Assembly (NCBI RefSeq): GCF_900184735.1
Contig: NZ_LT855405.1
Span: forward strand, 1-64,000
DNA length: 64,000 bases
Origin: Paucisalibacillus globulus
GTDB lineage: Bacteria > Bacillota > Bacilli > Bacillales > Amphibacillaceae
Direction of reading: 5' to 3'
The notes below the pieces were generated by a model, which did not search any database, was not told the DNA's origin, and worked only from the letters and a program-made list of their open reading frames with translations. The translations under genes were made by a program, and so were the position numbers. Of the stretch, positions 8,997 through 18,185 are shown piece by piece. Each line of letters begins with the position of its first letter. Positions within the stretch are counted from its first letter, which is position 1.

Positions 8997-10691
8997 TTAC
9001 AACTTAAATTTTGCTACTAATCCATTTAACTCTTCTGCCAATTTAGCCAATTGTTCTGAACTTCCAGCAACTTCTTCCATGGATCCACTCACTTGTTGTG
9101 CTGATGCTGATGTTTGTTCCACTCCTGCAGCGGATTCTTCTGAAATTGCTGCAATCTCTTCAATGGAACTATTCATTTCCTGGCTACTTGCCGCAATACT
9201 AGAAAGATTGCTTGTAATTGTTTGAATGTTTTTCACCATATTGGAAACGGCAGTACTGATATGAGTAAACGTTTCATCGGTTGATTCAATTTTCTCTGTA
9301 CCGATTTGGACTTCTTTATACCCCTCTTGAAGGGATTCCGTGACATTGCTAGATTCCCGTTGGATACTAGTTACAATTCCAGTAATATCATTAACAGATA
9401 AGGATACTTGTTCTGCCAGCTTTCTAACTTCATCTGCCACGACTGCAAATCCTTTACCATGCTCCCCAGCTCTTGCAGCTTCAATGGCTGCATTTAAAGC
9501 AAGTAAATTAGTTTGATCTGCGATATCCCTTATAACCGATACTAGGTTCGTAATCTTCTTAGTATGGGAATCAAGCCCTTCCACTTTACCTACAGCATCT
9601 TGGACAATTTGATCAATCTTCCGCATTTGCGTTGTGGATGTTTTCATTAAATTACTACCTTCGTTTGTTAAACGTAATACATCATTTGAATCGTTAACAA
9701 TTTGATCGCCACTATCATTTGCCTCTTGTGTTTTACCTGTAAAAGAACTCATTGCGGATGATAGGTCTCCTGCGCTATTTGCTTGAGTTTCTGTACCTGT
9801 AGCCAGTTCTTCCATCGTCATCGCGATTTGTTCTGCACCTGTACGAACTTCACTTGCAGACTGCGTAAGCTCCTCAGATTGGCTGGATACGGTTTCTGAC
9901 ACATCTTGAATCTCATTTAATAATTGACGGATACTGTCATTCATTTCATTAGAGGCATGCACTAGTTGTGCAATTTCATCACGGTCTTTTGTTTGAATTG
10001 GCTCTTGGCTTAGATCACCAGCTGCAATTGCCTTCATTTTTGCCAATACTTTATGAATGGATTTCGTCATTAGGTTAGCTGAGAAGAATGATAGGAAAAT
10101 CCCTAGGGCAATTACGGCGATGCTTAGATAAAAGCTAACTCTAACGGTCGACAGTCCATTTTCAATTATTGATTGTCCCATTTCGTTAATAATTTCTTCA
10201 CGATGTTTGGCATTTTCTGAGAAACCATTAATAATCTCATCTTCTAACGGCCCCATCTGGTCTGCCAAAATCATTTCCAAGGCACCCGTATCTCCACGAT
10301 CATACGCTGCAAATGCTTCATCTGTTAAAGTGCCCCATTGGAATTTTTTATCGATTAATTCTTTCGTTTTTTCAGAATCACTTATTTCTAGTAGTTGATT
10401 TTCTAATGCAATACTGTTTTCTGTTTGTTCTTCAAATAACGTTCTGTACTTATTTTCTTCATATAAAAAGTAAGCTCTCAATAACCCAGCTCGATTTGCC
10501 ATGTCAAAGGTAATTTCCTCATCAGCAATCAGTAACGGTATTTGTTTATTGATCATTTCCTCCGCATTTTTGTTCATTTTATCTAATGAGTATAGTGTAA
10601 AAGCAGAAAATAAAATAACTAAAATCATGACGAACGAAAATGCTAGTAACAATTTCGCACGTATTGTTCTAAAATTAAGTAAATTTTTCAT
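8997..10691 (-). CDS. Methyl-accepting chemotaxis protein
   Basis: 564 residues. The first transmembrane helix is near residues 10-32, followed by an extracellular four-helix-bundle sensor of about 150 residues, a second helix near 185-208, a HAMP domain, and a long coiled-coil signalling domain. The conserved hairpin tip is present ([20 protein letters not shown], then [20 protein letters not shown]). It senses an unknown stimulus and signals through CheA/CheW. AGAGGGG lies upstream of the ATG. It follows motB by about 24 bases and most likely shares the motAB transcript headed by the 12.4-kb riboswitch. Confidence 0.93.
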   Translation of the reverse strand: MKNLLNFRTIRAKLLLAFSFVMILVILFSAFTLYSLDKMNKNAEEMINKQIPLLIADEEITFDMANRAGLLRAYFLYEENKYRTLFEEQTENSIALENQLLEISDSEKTKELIDKKFQWGTLTDEAFAAYDRGDTGALEMILADQMGPLEDEIINGFSENAKHREEIINEMGQSIIENGLSTVRVSFYLSIAVIALGIFLSFFSANLMTKSIHKVLAKMKAIAAGDLSQEPIQTKDRDEIAQLVHASNEMNDSIRQLLNEIQDVSETVSSQSEELTQSASEVRTGAEQIAMTMEELATGTETQANSAGDLSSAMSSFTGKTQEANDSGDQIVNDSNDVLRLTNEGSNLMKTSTTQMRKIDQIVQDAVGKVEGLDSHTKKITNLVSVIRDIADQTNLLALNAAIEAARAGEHGKGFAVVADEVRKLAEQVSLSVNDITGIVTSIQRESSNVTESLQEGYKEVQIGTEKIESTDETFTHISTAVSNMVKNIQTITSNLSSIAASSQEMNSSIEEIAAISEESAAGVEQTSASAQQVSGSMEEVAGSSEQLAKLAEELNGLVAKFKL

Positions 10692-10714
10692 TATGTTCCC
10701 CTCTTTGTTGTATT

Positions 10715-11476
10715 CTAGTCTATATGGTTTCCGATATCGTAGTTTGGTAGAATCAATACTTCCACACGTCGGTTTTTCGATCGATTCGCATCACTATCAT
10801 TTGGTACGATAGGTTGATGTTCTCCAAATCCTTTAGCACTGAATTTAGCCGGATCTAGCCTGTCGTTCTCTAAAACTAAACTCATGAAATTAACTGCTCG
10901 CATAACACTTAGTTCCCAATTTGAACCGAACCTTGCACTATTCTGTGGCACATCATCTGTATGCCCACTGATTATAATTTGATGTGGCGGGTCGGTAATG
11001 AGAAGTTTTGATATCTCACTCGCAATTTCACTTCCTTCATCATTCACTTCAGCAGTTCCCGGGTCAAAGGAAATATCATTCTTAATAGAAATCATTAACC
11101 CTTCGTCGGACAATTTCGTTTCTAGGGATTCAGTAAGATTATTTTTAGCAATATAGTTATTAATTTTCTTTTGGAGCTCCTGTAAATTTAATAATTCCTC
11201 TTGCCCCTTATCCGGCTTTTCTTTTTTCTCTTTTTCTTCGTTTTCTTGTTCTTCTACTTCAGGAACTGGTATGGGGTGTTCCATAATCCCTTTATCTCCA
11301 CTTGAAAATTCACTCTTAAAAAACGCCGACATTTCTTCATACTTTTGAACATCAATCTCACTCATTGCAAATAGGACAATAAATAAAGCCACGAGCAAGG
11401 TTAATAAATCAGAATAGGGGAGTAACCATGATTCATCAACATGATGGTCTTCTTTTTTGCGCCTATTTTTACGCAT
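10715..11476 (-). CDS. motB: Flagellar motor stator protein MotB
   Basis: 253 residues: a basic N-terminus, the single stator helix with the ion-carrying Asp ([19 protein letters not shown]), an acidic linker (residues 65-100, rich in E and K) and a C-terminal OmpA/MotB peptidoglycan-binding domain (ISGHTDDVP and NRRVEVLI). It anchors the stator to the cell wall. It overlaps motA by eight bases, as usual. The linker is more charged than in B. subtilis MotB. Ion type (proton or sodium) cannot be fixed from sequence. Confidence 0.95.
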   Translation of the reverse strand: MRKNRRKKEDHHVDESWLLPYSDLLTLLVALFIVLFAMSEIDVQKYEEMSAFFKSEFSSGDKGIMEHPIPVPEVEEQENEEKEKKEKPDKGQEELLNLQELQKKINNYIAKNNLTESLETKLSDEGLMISIKNDISFDPGTAEVNDEGSEIASEISKLLITDPPHQIIISGHTDDVPQNSARFGSNWELSVMRAVNFMSLVLENDRLDPAKFSAKGFGEHQPIVPNDSDANRSKNRRVEVLILPNYDIGNHID

Positions 11477-12251
11477 TTTCTTGTTCCTTCAAGCGTTCCA
11501 ATTCTTTAGTAGTTAAATAAGAACCAAGCTTGTCCTGCACAACCTTTGCAGACTCCCCTGCTGTGATGGAAACAACACCTTCGATAATGATTTCCTTGAT
11601 TTCTACTTCTTTTTTAGACTTTTGTCTTAACTTGTTTGCAAATGGATGCCATAACACATAACCAGTAAAGATACCGAGTAATGTCGCGACAAAGGCAGCA
11701 GAAATTGCTTTTCCTAATGCCGTAATATCAGCCATATCAGCAAGTGCCGCAATTAACCCAATAACCGCACCAAGCACTCCAAGTGTCGGAGCATATGTAC
11801 CAGCTTGTGAGAAAATTGCTGCGCCCTCTTGATGGCGGCTTTCCATTGCTTCAATTTTTTCTAACATAACATCGCGAATGAACTCCGGAGTCTGCCCATC
11901 TACTGCAAGCTGAATTCCGGATGCTAAAAATGGATCATTCATGCTTTCTATTTTAGGCTCCAAAGATAGAATTCCCTCTTTACGTGCAATGTCAGCCATG
12001 TCTGAGAACTGATGAATTAAGTCTTCTACACTTTGTTCTTGTTTATCAGTGAATAGAATTCTAAAAAGTGCTGGAATTTTTTTCAATGTGCTAGTTGGGA
12101 ATGCAATCATAACAGATGCTACAGTTCCAACTAAGATAATGATAATAGCAGCTGGGTTGATAAGTGCACCGAGCCCAACACCTTTTAACACCATTCCAAC
12201 TCCAACGGCAAGAATCCCCAATATAATTCCGATTAGTGATGATTTATCCAT
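11469..12251 (-). CDS. motA: Flagellar motor stator protein MotA
   Basis: 260 residues with four transmembrane helices. It is close to B. subtilis MotA from the first residues (MDKSSLIGIILGILAVGVGM) through the conserved loop (VDGQTPEFIRDVMLEKIEAM) and helices 3-4 (TYAPTLGVLGAVIGLIAALA, then GIFTGYVLWHPFANKL). It forms the ion channel of the stator with MotB. It is the first gene of the motA-motB-mcp unit and is preceded by a c-di-GMP-I riboswitch. Confidence 0.96.
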   Translation of the reverse strand: MDKSSLIGIILGILAVGVGMVLKGVGLGALINPAAIIIILVGTVASVMIAFPTSTLKKIPALFRILFTDKQEQSVEDLIHQFSDMADIARKEGILSLEPKIESMNDPFLASGIQLAVDGQTPEFIRDVMLEKIEAMESRHQEGAAIFSQAGTYAPTLGVLGAVIGLIAALADMADITALGKAISAAFVATLLGIFTGYVLWHPFANKLRQKSKKEVEIKEIIIEGVVSITAGESAKVVQDKLGSYLTTKELERLKEQENA

Positions 12252-12272
12252 GTGTAAACCTCCAATTTAAAA

Positions 12273-12305
12273 TAAAAAAAGCCTATCCTTACGAAAGAAT
12301 AGCCA
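12273..12305 (-). terminator. Riboswitch-controlled terminator before motA
   Basis: GGCTATTCTT pairs with AAGGATAGGC (GGCTATTCT/GGATAGGC stem) and is followed by TTTTTTT, between the aptamer and the motA ribosome site. Confidence 0.82.
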
Positions 12306-12326
12306 ATTAGATATCCATATCTATCA

Positions 12327-12405
12327 TTGGTAGCCTGGCAATCATAGTGTAAAAACCTTAGATCCATGGCTTTGCGTCCTTACCTTTCAGTAAGTTTGCC
12401 TTTGT
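12327..12405 (-). ncRNA. c-di-GMP-I riboswitch upstream of motA-motB-mcp
   Basis: Minus strand: GGCAAAC, the stem TTACTGAAAGGTAA with its GAAA tetraloop, GGACGCAAAGC, TCTAAGG, then a second stem ending GGCTACC. The core matches the aptamers at 8.8 and 20.25 kb. The terminator at 12273-12305 follows. Stator production, and hence motility, should respond to c-di-GMP. TAAATTTCC and CCCGAATT further upstream resemble a weak SigD promoter, and TATAAT near 12436 could serve SigA. Confidence 0.92.
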
Positions 12406-12574
12406 CTGTTATGTGGTTGTAACTTTAGACCTATTATATATATCGTACGAATTCGGGATAAGTTGAGAGGAAATTTATAAATGATATAAAGTAAATCCTT
12501 TTAAGTAGTCAATAAAGGTAAGTAATATAAATTTTTTAATACAAATATTTTTTATGTGTTATACTAGAACGAAA

Positions 12575-12588
12575 CAAACATACGTTCT
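12575..12588. promoter_or_regulatory. LexA (DinR)-like box before the endonuclease gene
   Basis: CAAACATACGTTCT matches the Bacillus consensus CGAACRNRYGTTYG at 12 of 14 positions. It lies between a TATACT -10-like hexamer (12560) and the ribosome site of the endonuclease gene. A prediction only. Confidence 0.4.
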
Positions 12589-12611
12589 GTTAGTTGGGAG
12601 GAGATTTATTC

Positions 12612-13547
12612 ATGGATAAGGAATGGCTAGATACTGATAATTCTTTCAAAGCAAGAATCATTGGAAAGTTGCTTGGAGATGGTAGTATTACCATACAGAA
12701 AGGGAGGAAACCAAGATTTCAATTTACCCATACATCAACTGATATTGGCTGGAGCAAATATAGTTATAATATGTTAAAAGAATATATTCCATTAAATCCA
12801 CCTAAATTTAAAAAGACCATAGACCCCAGACTAAAGAAAGGTTTTAGTCTTGCATATTCAGTCCAATCAAGAACTTCGCCAATTAACACTTATCTACGCA
12901 CAGAATGGTATAACAACGGCCAAAAAGTGATTCCAAATAATCTGCTTAATCATTTCTTTAATGAAGAAACCCTAGCATGGTGGTATATGGACGATGGTCA
13001 CCTTAAAACACATAATAATAAACCTCAAAAAGTTATTCTCTCAACTGAGGGTTTTACAAAACAAGAAAATATATGGCTTATAGAGTTCTTAAAGGACCGC
13101 TACAATTTACAATTTCGAGGTGATAAGCAGAATCGTATTATTTTATATGATCAATTCCAGATATTACATTTCCTATCTTTTGTTTCACCTTATATGCATA
13201 ATAGTATGTGGAGAAAATTACCGACCAGGTGCGATTTCATACATGAATTACCTAGTAGAAGATCCACTCTATATCTGCCTGAAACAACGCAGTTTACATC
13301 ACCCACAAAAGAAATAAATCTTTTACTGAGTAGTCTTAATTCACTTATTCTAGACTATAAAAATGGAAAGTTTTATGATAAATGGTTGACCCCTGTATTA
13401 TCTCATTCATTAATTAGTTTAAGAGGTTATCAGATAGTTTTATCGAGTAAAGTCTCTAGTAATCTCCAATTTCTTTATGAAACTACTGGACTTACATATA
13501 GTCAGCTAGCTTTTTTATGTATTTTTCTTAAGAATTCGGAATGCTAA
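12612..13547 (+). CDS. Free-standing LAGLIDADG homing endonuclease
   Basis: 311 residues with two LAGLIDADG helices: IIGKLLGDGS near residues 15-24 and LAWWYMDDGH near 120-130, each ending in the acidic catalytic residue. This is a monomeric two-motif enzyme that makes a site-specific double-strand cut. It is not inside an intron. It stands alone on the plus strand, 80 bases from the last exon of the nearest intron-containing flagellin gene. The start at 12612 has GGGAGGAG eight bases upstream. Low GC relative to the motility genes and the isolated orientation suggest acquisition. Probable role: cutting flagellin alleles near the intron site and so spreading the linked introns. The target is not shown by sequence. 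Confidence 0.85.
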   Translation: MDKEWLDTDNSFKARIIGKLLGDGSITIQKGRKPRFQFTHTSTDIGWSKYSYNMLKEYIPLNPPKFKKTIDPRLKKGFSLAYSVQSRTSPINTYLRTEWYNNGQKVIPNNLLNHFFNEETLAWWYMDDGHLKTHNNKPQKVILSTEGFTKQENIWLIEFLKDRYNLQFRGDKQNRIILYDQFQILHFLSFVSPYMHNSMWRKLPTRCDFIHELPSRRSTLYLPETTQFTSPTKEINLLLSSLNSLILDYKNGKFYDKWLTPVLSHSLISLRGYQIVLSSKVSSNLQFLYETTGLTYSQLAFLCIFLKNSEC

Positions 13548-13573
13548 TAATCTAGTAAGTCCTCTCACTTAAA

Positions 13574-13613
13574 TATAAAAAAAGAAAAGACCCTAGAGAA
13601 ACTAGAGCCTTTC
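13574..13613 (-). terminator. Terminator of flagellin gene 1
   Basis: AAAGGCTCTAG pairs with CTAGGGTCTTT and is followed by a T-rich run on the minus strand, just after the exon 2 stop codon. Confidence 0.8.
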
Positions 13614-13626
13614 TAACTGAATAAAA

Positions 13627-13740
13627 TTAACGAAGAAGTTGTAGAACTCCTTGCGGTTGTTGGTTAGCTTGCGCTAACATGCTTTGAGCCGCTTGTTGAA
13701 GAATGTTGTTCTTAGTGAACTCCATCATTTCTTTCGCCAT
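13627..13740 (-). CDS. Flagellin 1, exon 2 (C-terminal D0 helix)
   Basis: 37 codons, [14 protein letters not shown] to GVLQLLR, identical in character to the universal flagellin C-terminus. It is separated from exon 1 by the group I intron. Joined in frame after GAT of exon 1 it restores [12 protein letters not shown], the canonical Bacillus flagellin sequence. It is not an independent gene: there is no ribosome site before its ATG. Confidence 0.88.
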   Translation of the reverse strand: MAKEMMEFTKNNILQQAAQSMLAQANQQPQGVLQLLR

Positions 13741-14108
13741 CGTGCGAACATTTACTTTCATAAATGACCAGACTATATCTTCACCCTCTAGTTATCTAGT
13801 AAGGGCCGGGCACTTCGGATTCAGATGAATATGCGGCTTCACCTTTCACCTACGAATTTCATCACCATTGCATTATGCTTTAGGTGGTCTATTCTAGTCG
13901 TTGAACCTTCTCCAGAGTTTCCTCGTAGGAGCTTGGCTGCTGATTGCCCAATCTTGTCTTTTTTCAAACCTTCACGGTTGCTGTTTCCAGCTACGTTGTG
14001 GTAAGACAAGCTCTAAGGGTTTTCCAGCAATTCACCCGGTCGTAATCGCTAACCGTTACCAGTTAGGACGACTGTGACTGTCACTGCTTAAGCAGCAGCT
14101 AAGTCATA
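13741..14108 (-). mobile_element. Group I intron in flagellin gene 1 (368 nt, no ORF)
   Basis: Read on the minus strand, the four conserved core elements occur in order: P (AATTGCTGGAAAACCC, 14032-14018), Q (AATCAGCAGCCAAGC), R (GTTCAACGACTAGA) and S (AAGATATAGTCT, near 13781-13770). The exon 1 side ends in T (GTGGAT) and the intron ends in G (CGCACG), as group I splicing requires. Splice sites were chosen because they rejoin the flagellin frame. The intron has no endonuclease gene. It probably belongs to the phage-like IA class. Confidence 0.9.
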
Positions 14109-14846
14109 ATCCACGTCACGGATACGTGATTCTGCAGCTGTTAGGTTTTCTGAAGATGCACCTAGGTTGTTAATTGTATGTTCTAGGCGGTTTTGTACTG
14201 CTCCTAATGAAGACCTTTCAGATGATACAGATTTGATAGCTTCATCAATTGCAATTAATTGATTATCAAATGTTTTATTTGCAAAGTCCTCAACATCAAT
14301 ATCAGACATCTTAATCGTAGCAGATCCCAATGCACTTGCTTGCATGTTACCAATATTAAGAGTTAATTGTTGACTTTCATTAGCTCCAATTTGGAAGGTT
14401 AAATCAGTTGCCGTTCCATCAAGTAATTCCTTACCGTTAAATTGTGTACGGTTTGCAATACCATTACCATCAGTAGTTCCTAATTCTTTTACTAATTCAT
14501 CGATTTCATTTTGGATAGCGCTAAGTTCATCATCGCCTTGAGTACCAGTATTACCAGCTTGAACAGTTAATTCACGCATTCTTTGAAGGATAGCATGAGT
14601 TTCATTTAAAGCACCTTCAGCTGTTTGGATTAAAGAAATGCCATCTTGAGCATTTTTAGAAGCCATCTCTAATCCACGGATTTGCCCACGCATTTTTTCA
14701 GAGATAGCTAGACCCGCAGCGTCATCCCCAGCTTTATTGATACGAAGTCCAGAAGATAGCTTTTCTAAAGAATTTTGTGTTGCGCCTTGATTTGCACCAA
14801 GTTGACGGTGTGCGTTAAGTGCTGAAATATTGTGATTGATAATCAT
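14109..14846 (-). CDS. hag: Flagellin 1, exon 1 (spliced to exon 2 at 13627-13740)
   Basis: 246 codons. The N-terminal D0/D1 region (MIINHNISALNAHRQLGANQ) and D1 return helix (AAESRIRDVD) are canonical, with a short variable middle. The spliced product would have 283 residues. Without splicing, the frame runs six residues into the intron (YDLAAA) and stops at 14088, giving a flagellin without its C-terminal D0 helix. Conserved leader: GGAGG before ATG and a CsrA-type hairpin at 14875-14898. Unlike the other three copies I see no SigD-type -10 (GTCGATAT) upstream, so this copy may be expressed differently or depend on its neighbour. Confidence 0.92.
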
Positions 14847-14874
14847 TATATATTACCTCCATGTAATTTCTTTT

Positions 14875-14898
14875 GCGAGTCACATCCCTATGTCTCGC
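14875..14898 (-). promoter_or_regulatory. CsrA-type leader hairpin of flagellin 1
   Basis: GCGAG...GGGATGT...CTCGC on the minus strand presents a GGAUGU loop. Stem pairs change in a compensatory way relative to the other flagellin leaders (GTGAG/CTCAC). A second possible site, ACATGGAGG, overlaps the Shine-Dalgarno. In B. subtilis CsrA represses hag this way. Confidence 0.65.
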
Positions 14899-15053
14899 TT
14901 CTATAACAACTCTAAAAAATTATTATTTAAAAATTCGTTATTATATGCTTGGCCAAAAAAATACTAATTTAATTTATTTTCGTACAATTTTCATTCGAAT
15001 CAATCAATATAAATATGGGAGAATTCAACAAAAATAATATATTAATAAATTAA

Positions 15054-15167
15054 TTAACGAAGTAATTGTAATACTCCTTGTGGCTGTTGATTTGCTTGAG
15101 CCAACATACTTTGAGCTGCTTGAGTTAAGATGTTATTCTTTGTGAATTCCATCATTTCTTTCGCCAT
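15054..15167 (-). CDS. Flagellin 2, exon 2
   Basis: 37 codons, [14 protein letters not shown] to GVLQLLR, the C-terminal D0 helix of flagellin 2 beyond its intron. It differs from exon 2 of gene 1 at one residue (ILTQAA for ILQQAA). No terminator hairpin is obvious after it, unlike the other copies. Confidence 0.88.
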   Translation of the reverse strand: MAKEMMEFTKNNILTQAAQSMLAQANQQPQGVLQLLR

Positions 15168-15535
15168 CGTGCGAACATTTACTTTCATAAATGACCAGAC
15201 TATATCTTCACCCTCTAGCTATCTAGTAAGGGCCGGGCACTTCGGATTCCGATGAATGTGCGGCTTCATCTTGCACCTACGAATTTCATCACCATTGCAT
15301 TACGCTTTAGGTGGTCTATTCTAGTCGTTGAACCTTCTCCAGAGTTTCCTCGTAGGAGCTTGGCTGCTGATTGCCCAATCTTGCCTTTTTTCAAACCTTC
15401 ACGGTTGCTGTTTCCAGCTACGTTGTGGTGAGACAAGCTCTAAGGGTTTTCCAGCAATTCACCCGGTAGTAATCGCTAACCGTTACCAGTTAGGACGACT
15501 GTGACTGTTACTGCTTAAGCAGCAGCTAAGTCATA
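15168..15535 (-). mobile_element. Group I intron in flagellin gene 2 (368 nt, no ORF)
   Basis: Same insertion point and length as in gene 1, with the same P, Q, R and S core elements and only scattered base differences from intron 1. It ends in G before exon 2 and begins after T of exon 1. Confidence 0.9.
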
Positions 15536-16330
15536 ATCCACGTCACGGATACGTGATTCTGCAGCTGTTAGGTTTTCTGAAGATGCACCTAGGTTGTTAA
15601 TTGTATGTTCTAGGCGGTTTTGTACTGCTCCTAATGATGATCGTTGTGATGAAACCTTCTCAATAGCCGTATCGATTAATTGAATGTCTGCATTAAAATC
15701 AACATCGGCTACAGGAGGATCAACAGTATCGTCAACAAATGCAATATCGGATACTCCTAGTGCAACTGCACTCATATTATCAATATTAATTGACATTTGT
15801 TGCTTTTCATTTGCTCCTATTTGGAAAGTAAGGGAAACAGCAGTAGTAATATCAGTTGTTCCATCGGTACCAGGTGTACCCGCAGTTCCGAACGTACCAT
15901 TTAGTAAAGTCTTACCATTAAACTGTGTACGATCTGAAATACCACTACTAGTACCCATACCACCTAATTCCTCTTTTAAAGCGTCTACCTCATCCTGTAT
16001 AGCTTGTAAATCATCTACATCTTGTGTTCCTGTATTACCAGCCTGAACAGTTAATTCGCGCATACGTTGTAAAATTGCATGAGTTTCATTTAAAGCGCCT
16101 TCTGCAGTTTGGATAAGCGAAATACCGTCTTGAGCATTTTTAGAAGCCATTTCTAATCCACGAATTTGTCCACGCATTTTTTCAGAGATTGCTAGACCTG
16201 CTGCGTCATCTCCAGCTTTGTTGATACGAAGACCTGAAGAAAGTTTTTCTAAAGAGTTTTGAGTTGCACCTGTGTTAACACCTAATTGACGGTGTGCATT
16301 TAATGCAGAAATATTGTGATTGATTATCAT
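15536..16330 (-). CDS. hag: Flagellin 2, exon 1 (spliced to exon 2 at 15054-15167)
   Basis: 265 codons. Conserved flagellin ends (MIINHNISALNAHRQLGVNT, ESRIRDVD) flank a longer variable domain rich in Gly, Thr and Asp (GTAGTPGTDGTTDI, then DDTVDPPVADVD). The spliced product would be 302 residues. A SigD-type promoter (16474-16500), a CsrA-type leader hairpin and a TACATGGAGG ribosome site precede it. Unspliced mRNA would stop at 15515 after six intron-coded residues. Confidence 0.93.
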
Positions 16331-16364
16331 AATTTCCTTACCTCCATGTAATGTAATTTTTTTC

Positions 16365-16388
16365 GTGAGTCACATCCTTGTGTCCCAC
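16365..16388 (-). promoter_or_regulatory. CsrA-type leader hairpin of flagellin 2
   Basis: ACACAAGGATGT on the minus strand matches the CsrA consensus RUACARGGAUGU at 11 of 12 positions and sits in a GTG...CAC hairpin about 35-58 bases upstream of the start. Confidence 0.7.
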
Positions 16389-16473
16389 ACTATAACAACT
16401 CATTTCGGAGTTATTACCTAGCTGATAAATGTTTGGCCAAAACATATATACATCATCATGATGTATACCACTT

Positions 16474-16500
16474 ATATCGACAATATTTTTTATTTATTAA
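16474..16500 (-). promoter_or_regulatory. SigD-type promoter of flagellin 2
   Basis: -10 GTCGATAT (consensus GCCGATAT), 15-base spacer, -35 TTAA (consensus TAAA), on the minus strand. The leader contains the conserved TTTGGCCAAA palindrome. Confidence 0.65.
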
Positions 16501-16510
16501 TACTTCGTTT

Positions 16511-16548
16511 AAAGAAAAAAGAGTTTCCACATTTATGGGAAACTCTTT
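16511..16548 (-). terminator. Terminator of flagellin gene 3
   Basis: GAGTTTCC pairs with GGAAACTC and is followed by TTTTTTC on the minus strand. Confidence 0.88.
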
Positions 16549-16554
16549 ACTTTA

Positions 16555-16668
16555 TTAACGAAGAAGTTGTAAAACTCCTTGAGGTTGTTGATTTGCTTGA
16601 GCCAACATACTTTGAGCCGCTTGAGTTAAGATGTTATTCTTTGTGAATTCCATCATTTCTTTCGCCAT
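16555..16668 (-). CDS. Flagellin 3, exon 2
   Basis: 37 codons encoding the C-terminal D0 helix ([20 protein letters not shown] ... VLQLLR) after the intron of gene 3. Lies inside the near-identical duplicated block shared with gene 4. Confidence 0.88.
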   Translation of the reverse strand: MAKEMMEFTKNNILTQAAQSMLAQANQQPQGVLQLLR

Positions 16669-17036
16669 CGTGCGAACATTTACTTTCATAAATGACTAGA
16701 CTATATCTTCACCCTCTAGTTTTCTAGTAAGGGCCGGGCACTTCGGATTCAGATGAATTTGCGGCTTCATCTTGCACCTACGAATTTCATCACCATAGCA
16801 TTTTGCATTAGGTGGTCTATTCTAGTCGTTGAACCTTCGCCAGGTTTTCACCACAGGCGCTTGGCTGCTGATTATCCAATCTTCCTTCTTTTAAACCCTT
16901 CACGTCTGCCGTTTCCAGCTGCGTTGTGGGGAACAAAGCTCTAAGGATTTCCCAGCAATTCACCCGGTCGTAATCGCTAACCGTTACCAGTTAGGACGAC
17001 TGTGACTGTTACTGCTTAAGCAGCAGCTAAGTCATA
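16669..17036 (-). mobile_element. Group I intron in flagellin gene 3 (368 nt, no ORF)
   Basis: P element AATTGCTGGGAAATCC, then Q, R and S in order, at the same codon as in the other genes. Virtually identical to the intron of gene 4 and more diverged from introns 1 and 2. Confidence 0.9.
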
Positions 17037-17846
17037 ATCCACGTCACGGATACGTGATTCTGCAGCTGTTAGGTTTTCAGCAGAAGCACCTAGGTTATTA
17101 ATGGTATGTTCTAGGCGGTTTTGTACTGCTCCTAACGATGATCTTTGCTCAGATACCTTAGTAATTGCTCCATCTATAAGAGTTAATTGATCATCAAAAG
17201 CATCTGCTACAGGTGCACCATTACCATCTACAAACGCAGTAACATCTATTACAGCTTTTATTTCAGCTTTAGTAGCAGTTCCGTCTGCAGCTGCCCCAGT
17301 CACTCCAAATAGCGCTGAAGCAGACATATTATCAATATTAATTTCTAGTTGTTGTCCGTCATTAGCACCTATTTGGAATACTAAATTGGCAGTCCCACTA
17401 GCAAAGTCACCAGTTAATAAGTCTTTTCCATTAAACTGTGTTCTGTCAGATATCCCCGAACTACCATCAGAAACTCCACCAAGTTCCTCAACTAACGAAT
17501 CTAATTCATCCTGAATAGCCGATAAATCTTCAGCTTCCTGTGTTCCTGTATTACCTGCTTGCACAGTCAATTCACGCATACGTTGTAAAATTGCATGAGT
17601 TTCATTTAAAGCCCCTTCTGCAGTTTGGATAAGCGAAATACCGTCTTGAGCATTTTTAGAAGCCATTTCTAATCCACGAATTTGTCCACGCATTTTTTCA
17701 GAGATTGCTAGACCTGCTGCGTCATCTCCAGCTTTGTTGATACGAAGACCTGAAGAAAGTTTTTCTAAAGAGTTTTGAGTTGCACCTGTGTTAACACCTA
17801 ATTGACGGTGTGCATTTAATGCAGAAATATTGTGATTGATTATCAT
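17037..17846 (-). CDS. hag: Flagellin 3, exon 1 (spliced to exon 2 at 16555-16668)
   Basis: 270 codons, the longest of the four. Typical N-terminal D0/D1 and C-terminal D1 sequences flank an Ala/Gly/Asp-rich variable region (FGVTGAAADGTATKAEIKAV). The spliced product would be 307 residues. Its first about 90 codons and its leader are nearly identical to those of flagellin 2, which fits recent duplication or gene conversion. SigD-type promoter at 17990-18016. Unspliced message would stop at 17016. Confidence 0.93.
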
Positions 17847-17880
17847 AATTTCCTTACCTCCATGTAATGTAATTTTTTTC

Positions 17881-17904
17881 GTGAGTCACATCCTTGTGTC
17901 CCAC
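17881..17904 (-). promoter_or_regulatory. CsrA-type leader hairpin of flagellin 3
   Basis: Same ACACAAGGATGT hairpin as in flagellin 2, base for base. Confidence 0.7.
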
Positions 17905-17989
17905 ACTATAACAACTCATTTCGGAGTTATTACCTAGCTGATAAATGTTTGGCCAAAACATATATACATCATCATGATGTATACCACTT

Positions 17990-18016
17990 ATATCGACAAT
18001 ATTTTTTATTTATTAA
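17990..18016 (-). promoter_or_regulatory. SigD-type promoter of flagellin 3
   Basis: GTCGATAT, 15-base spacer and TTAA, identical to the flagellin 2 promoter. Confidence 0.65.
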
Positions 18017-18028
18017 TACTTCGTTTAA

Positions 18029-18065
18029 AGAAAAAAAGAGTTTCCACATTTATGGGAAACTCTTT
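18029..18065 (-). terminator. Terminator of flagellin gene 4
   Basis: Same GAGTTTCC/GGAAACTC hairpin and T-run as after flagellin 3. Confidence 0.88.
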
Positions 18066-18071
18066 ACTTTA

Positions 18072-18185
18072 TTAACGAAGAAGTTGTAAAACTCCTTGAG
18101 GTTGTTGATTTGCTTGAGCCAACATACTTTGAGCCGCTTGAGTTAAGATGTTATTCTTTGTGAATTCCATCATTTCTTTTGCCAT
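18072..18185 (-). CDS. Flagellin 4, exon 2
   Basis: 37 codons of the C-terminal D0 helix, starting ATGGCAAAAGAA at the 3' splice site. Differs from exon 2 of gene 3 by a silent base near the junction. Confidence 0.88.
   Translation of the reverse strand: MAKEMMEFTKNNILTQAAQSMLAQANQQPQGVLQLLR

Larger units (their letters stand above)
16060..17078. repeat. Near-identical block, copy 1 (partner at about 17579-18595)
   Basis: About 1.02 kb covering the 5' part of flagellin 2, its leader and promoter, then the terminator, exon 2, intron and the end of exon 1 of flagellin 3. It recurs about 1.52 kb away with very few differences (one base added in an A-run, a few substitutions). Variable flagellin domains lie outside the block. 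Extents estimated by eye. Confidence 0.85.

Noticed and set aside
13741-14108. A simple frameshift or pseudogene ending to explain truncated flagellins
   Set aside because: All four copies have the same 368-nt insert with P, Q, R and S elements and exact frame restoration, which a random break would not give.
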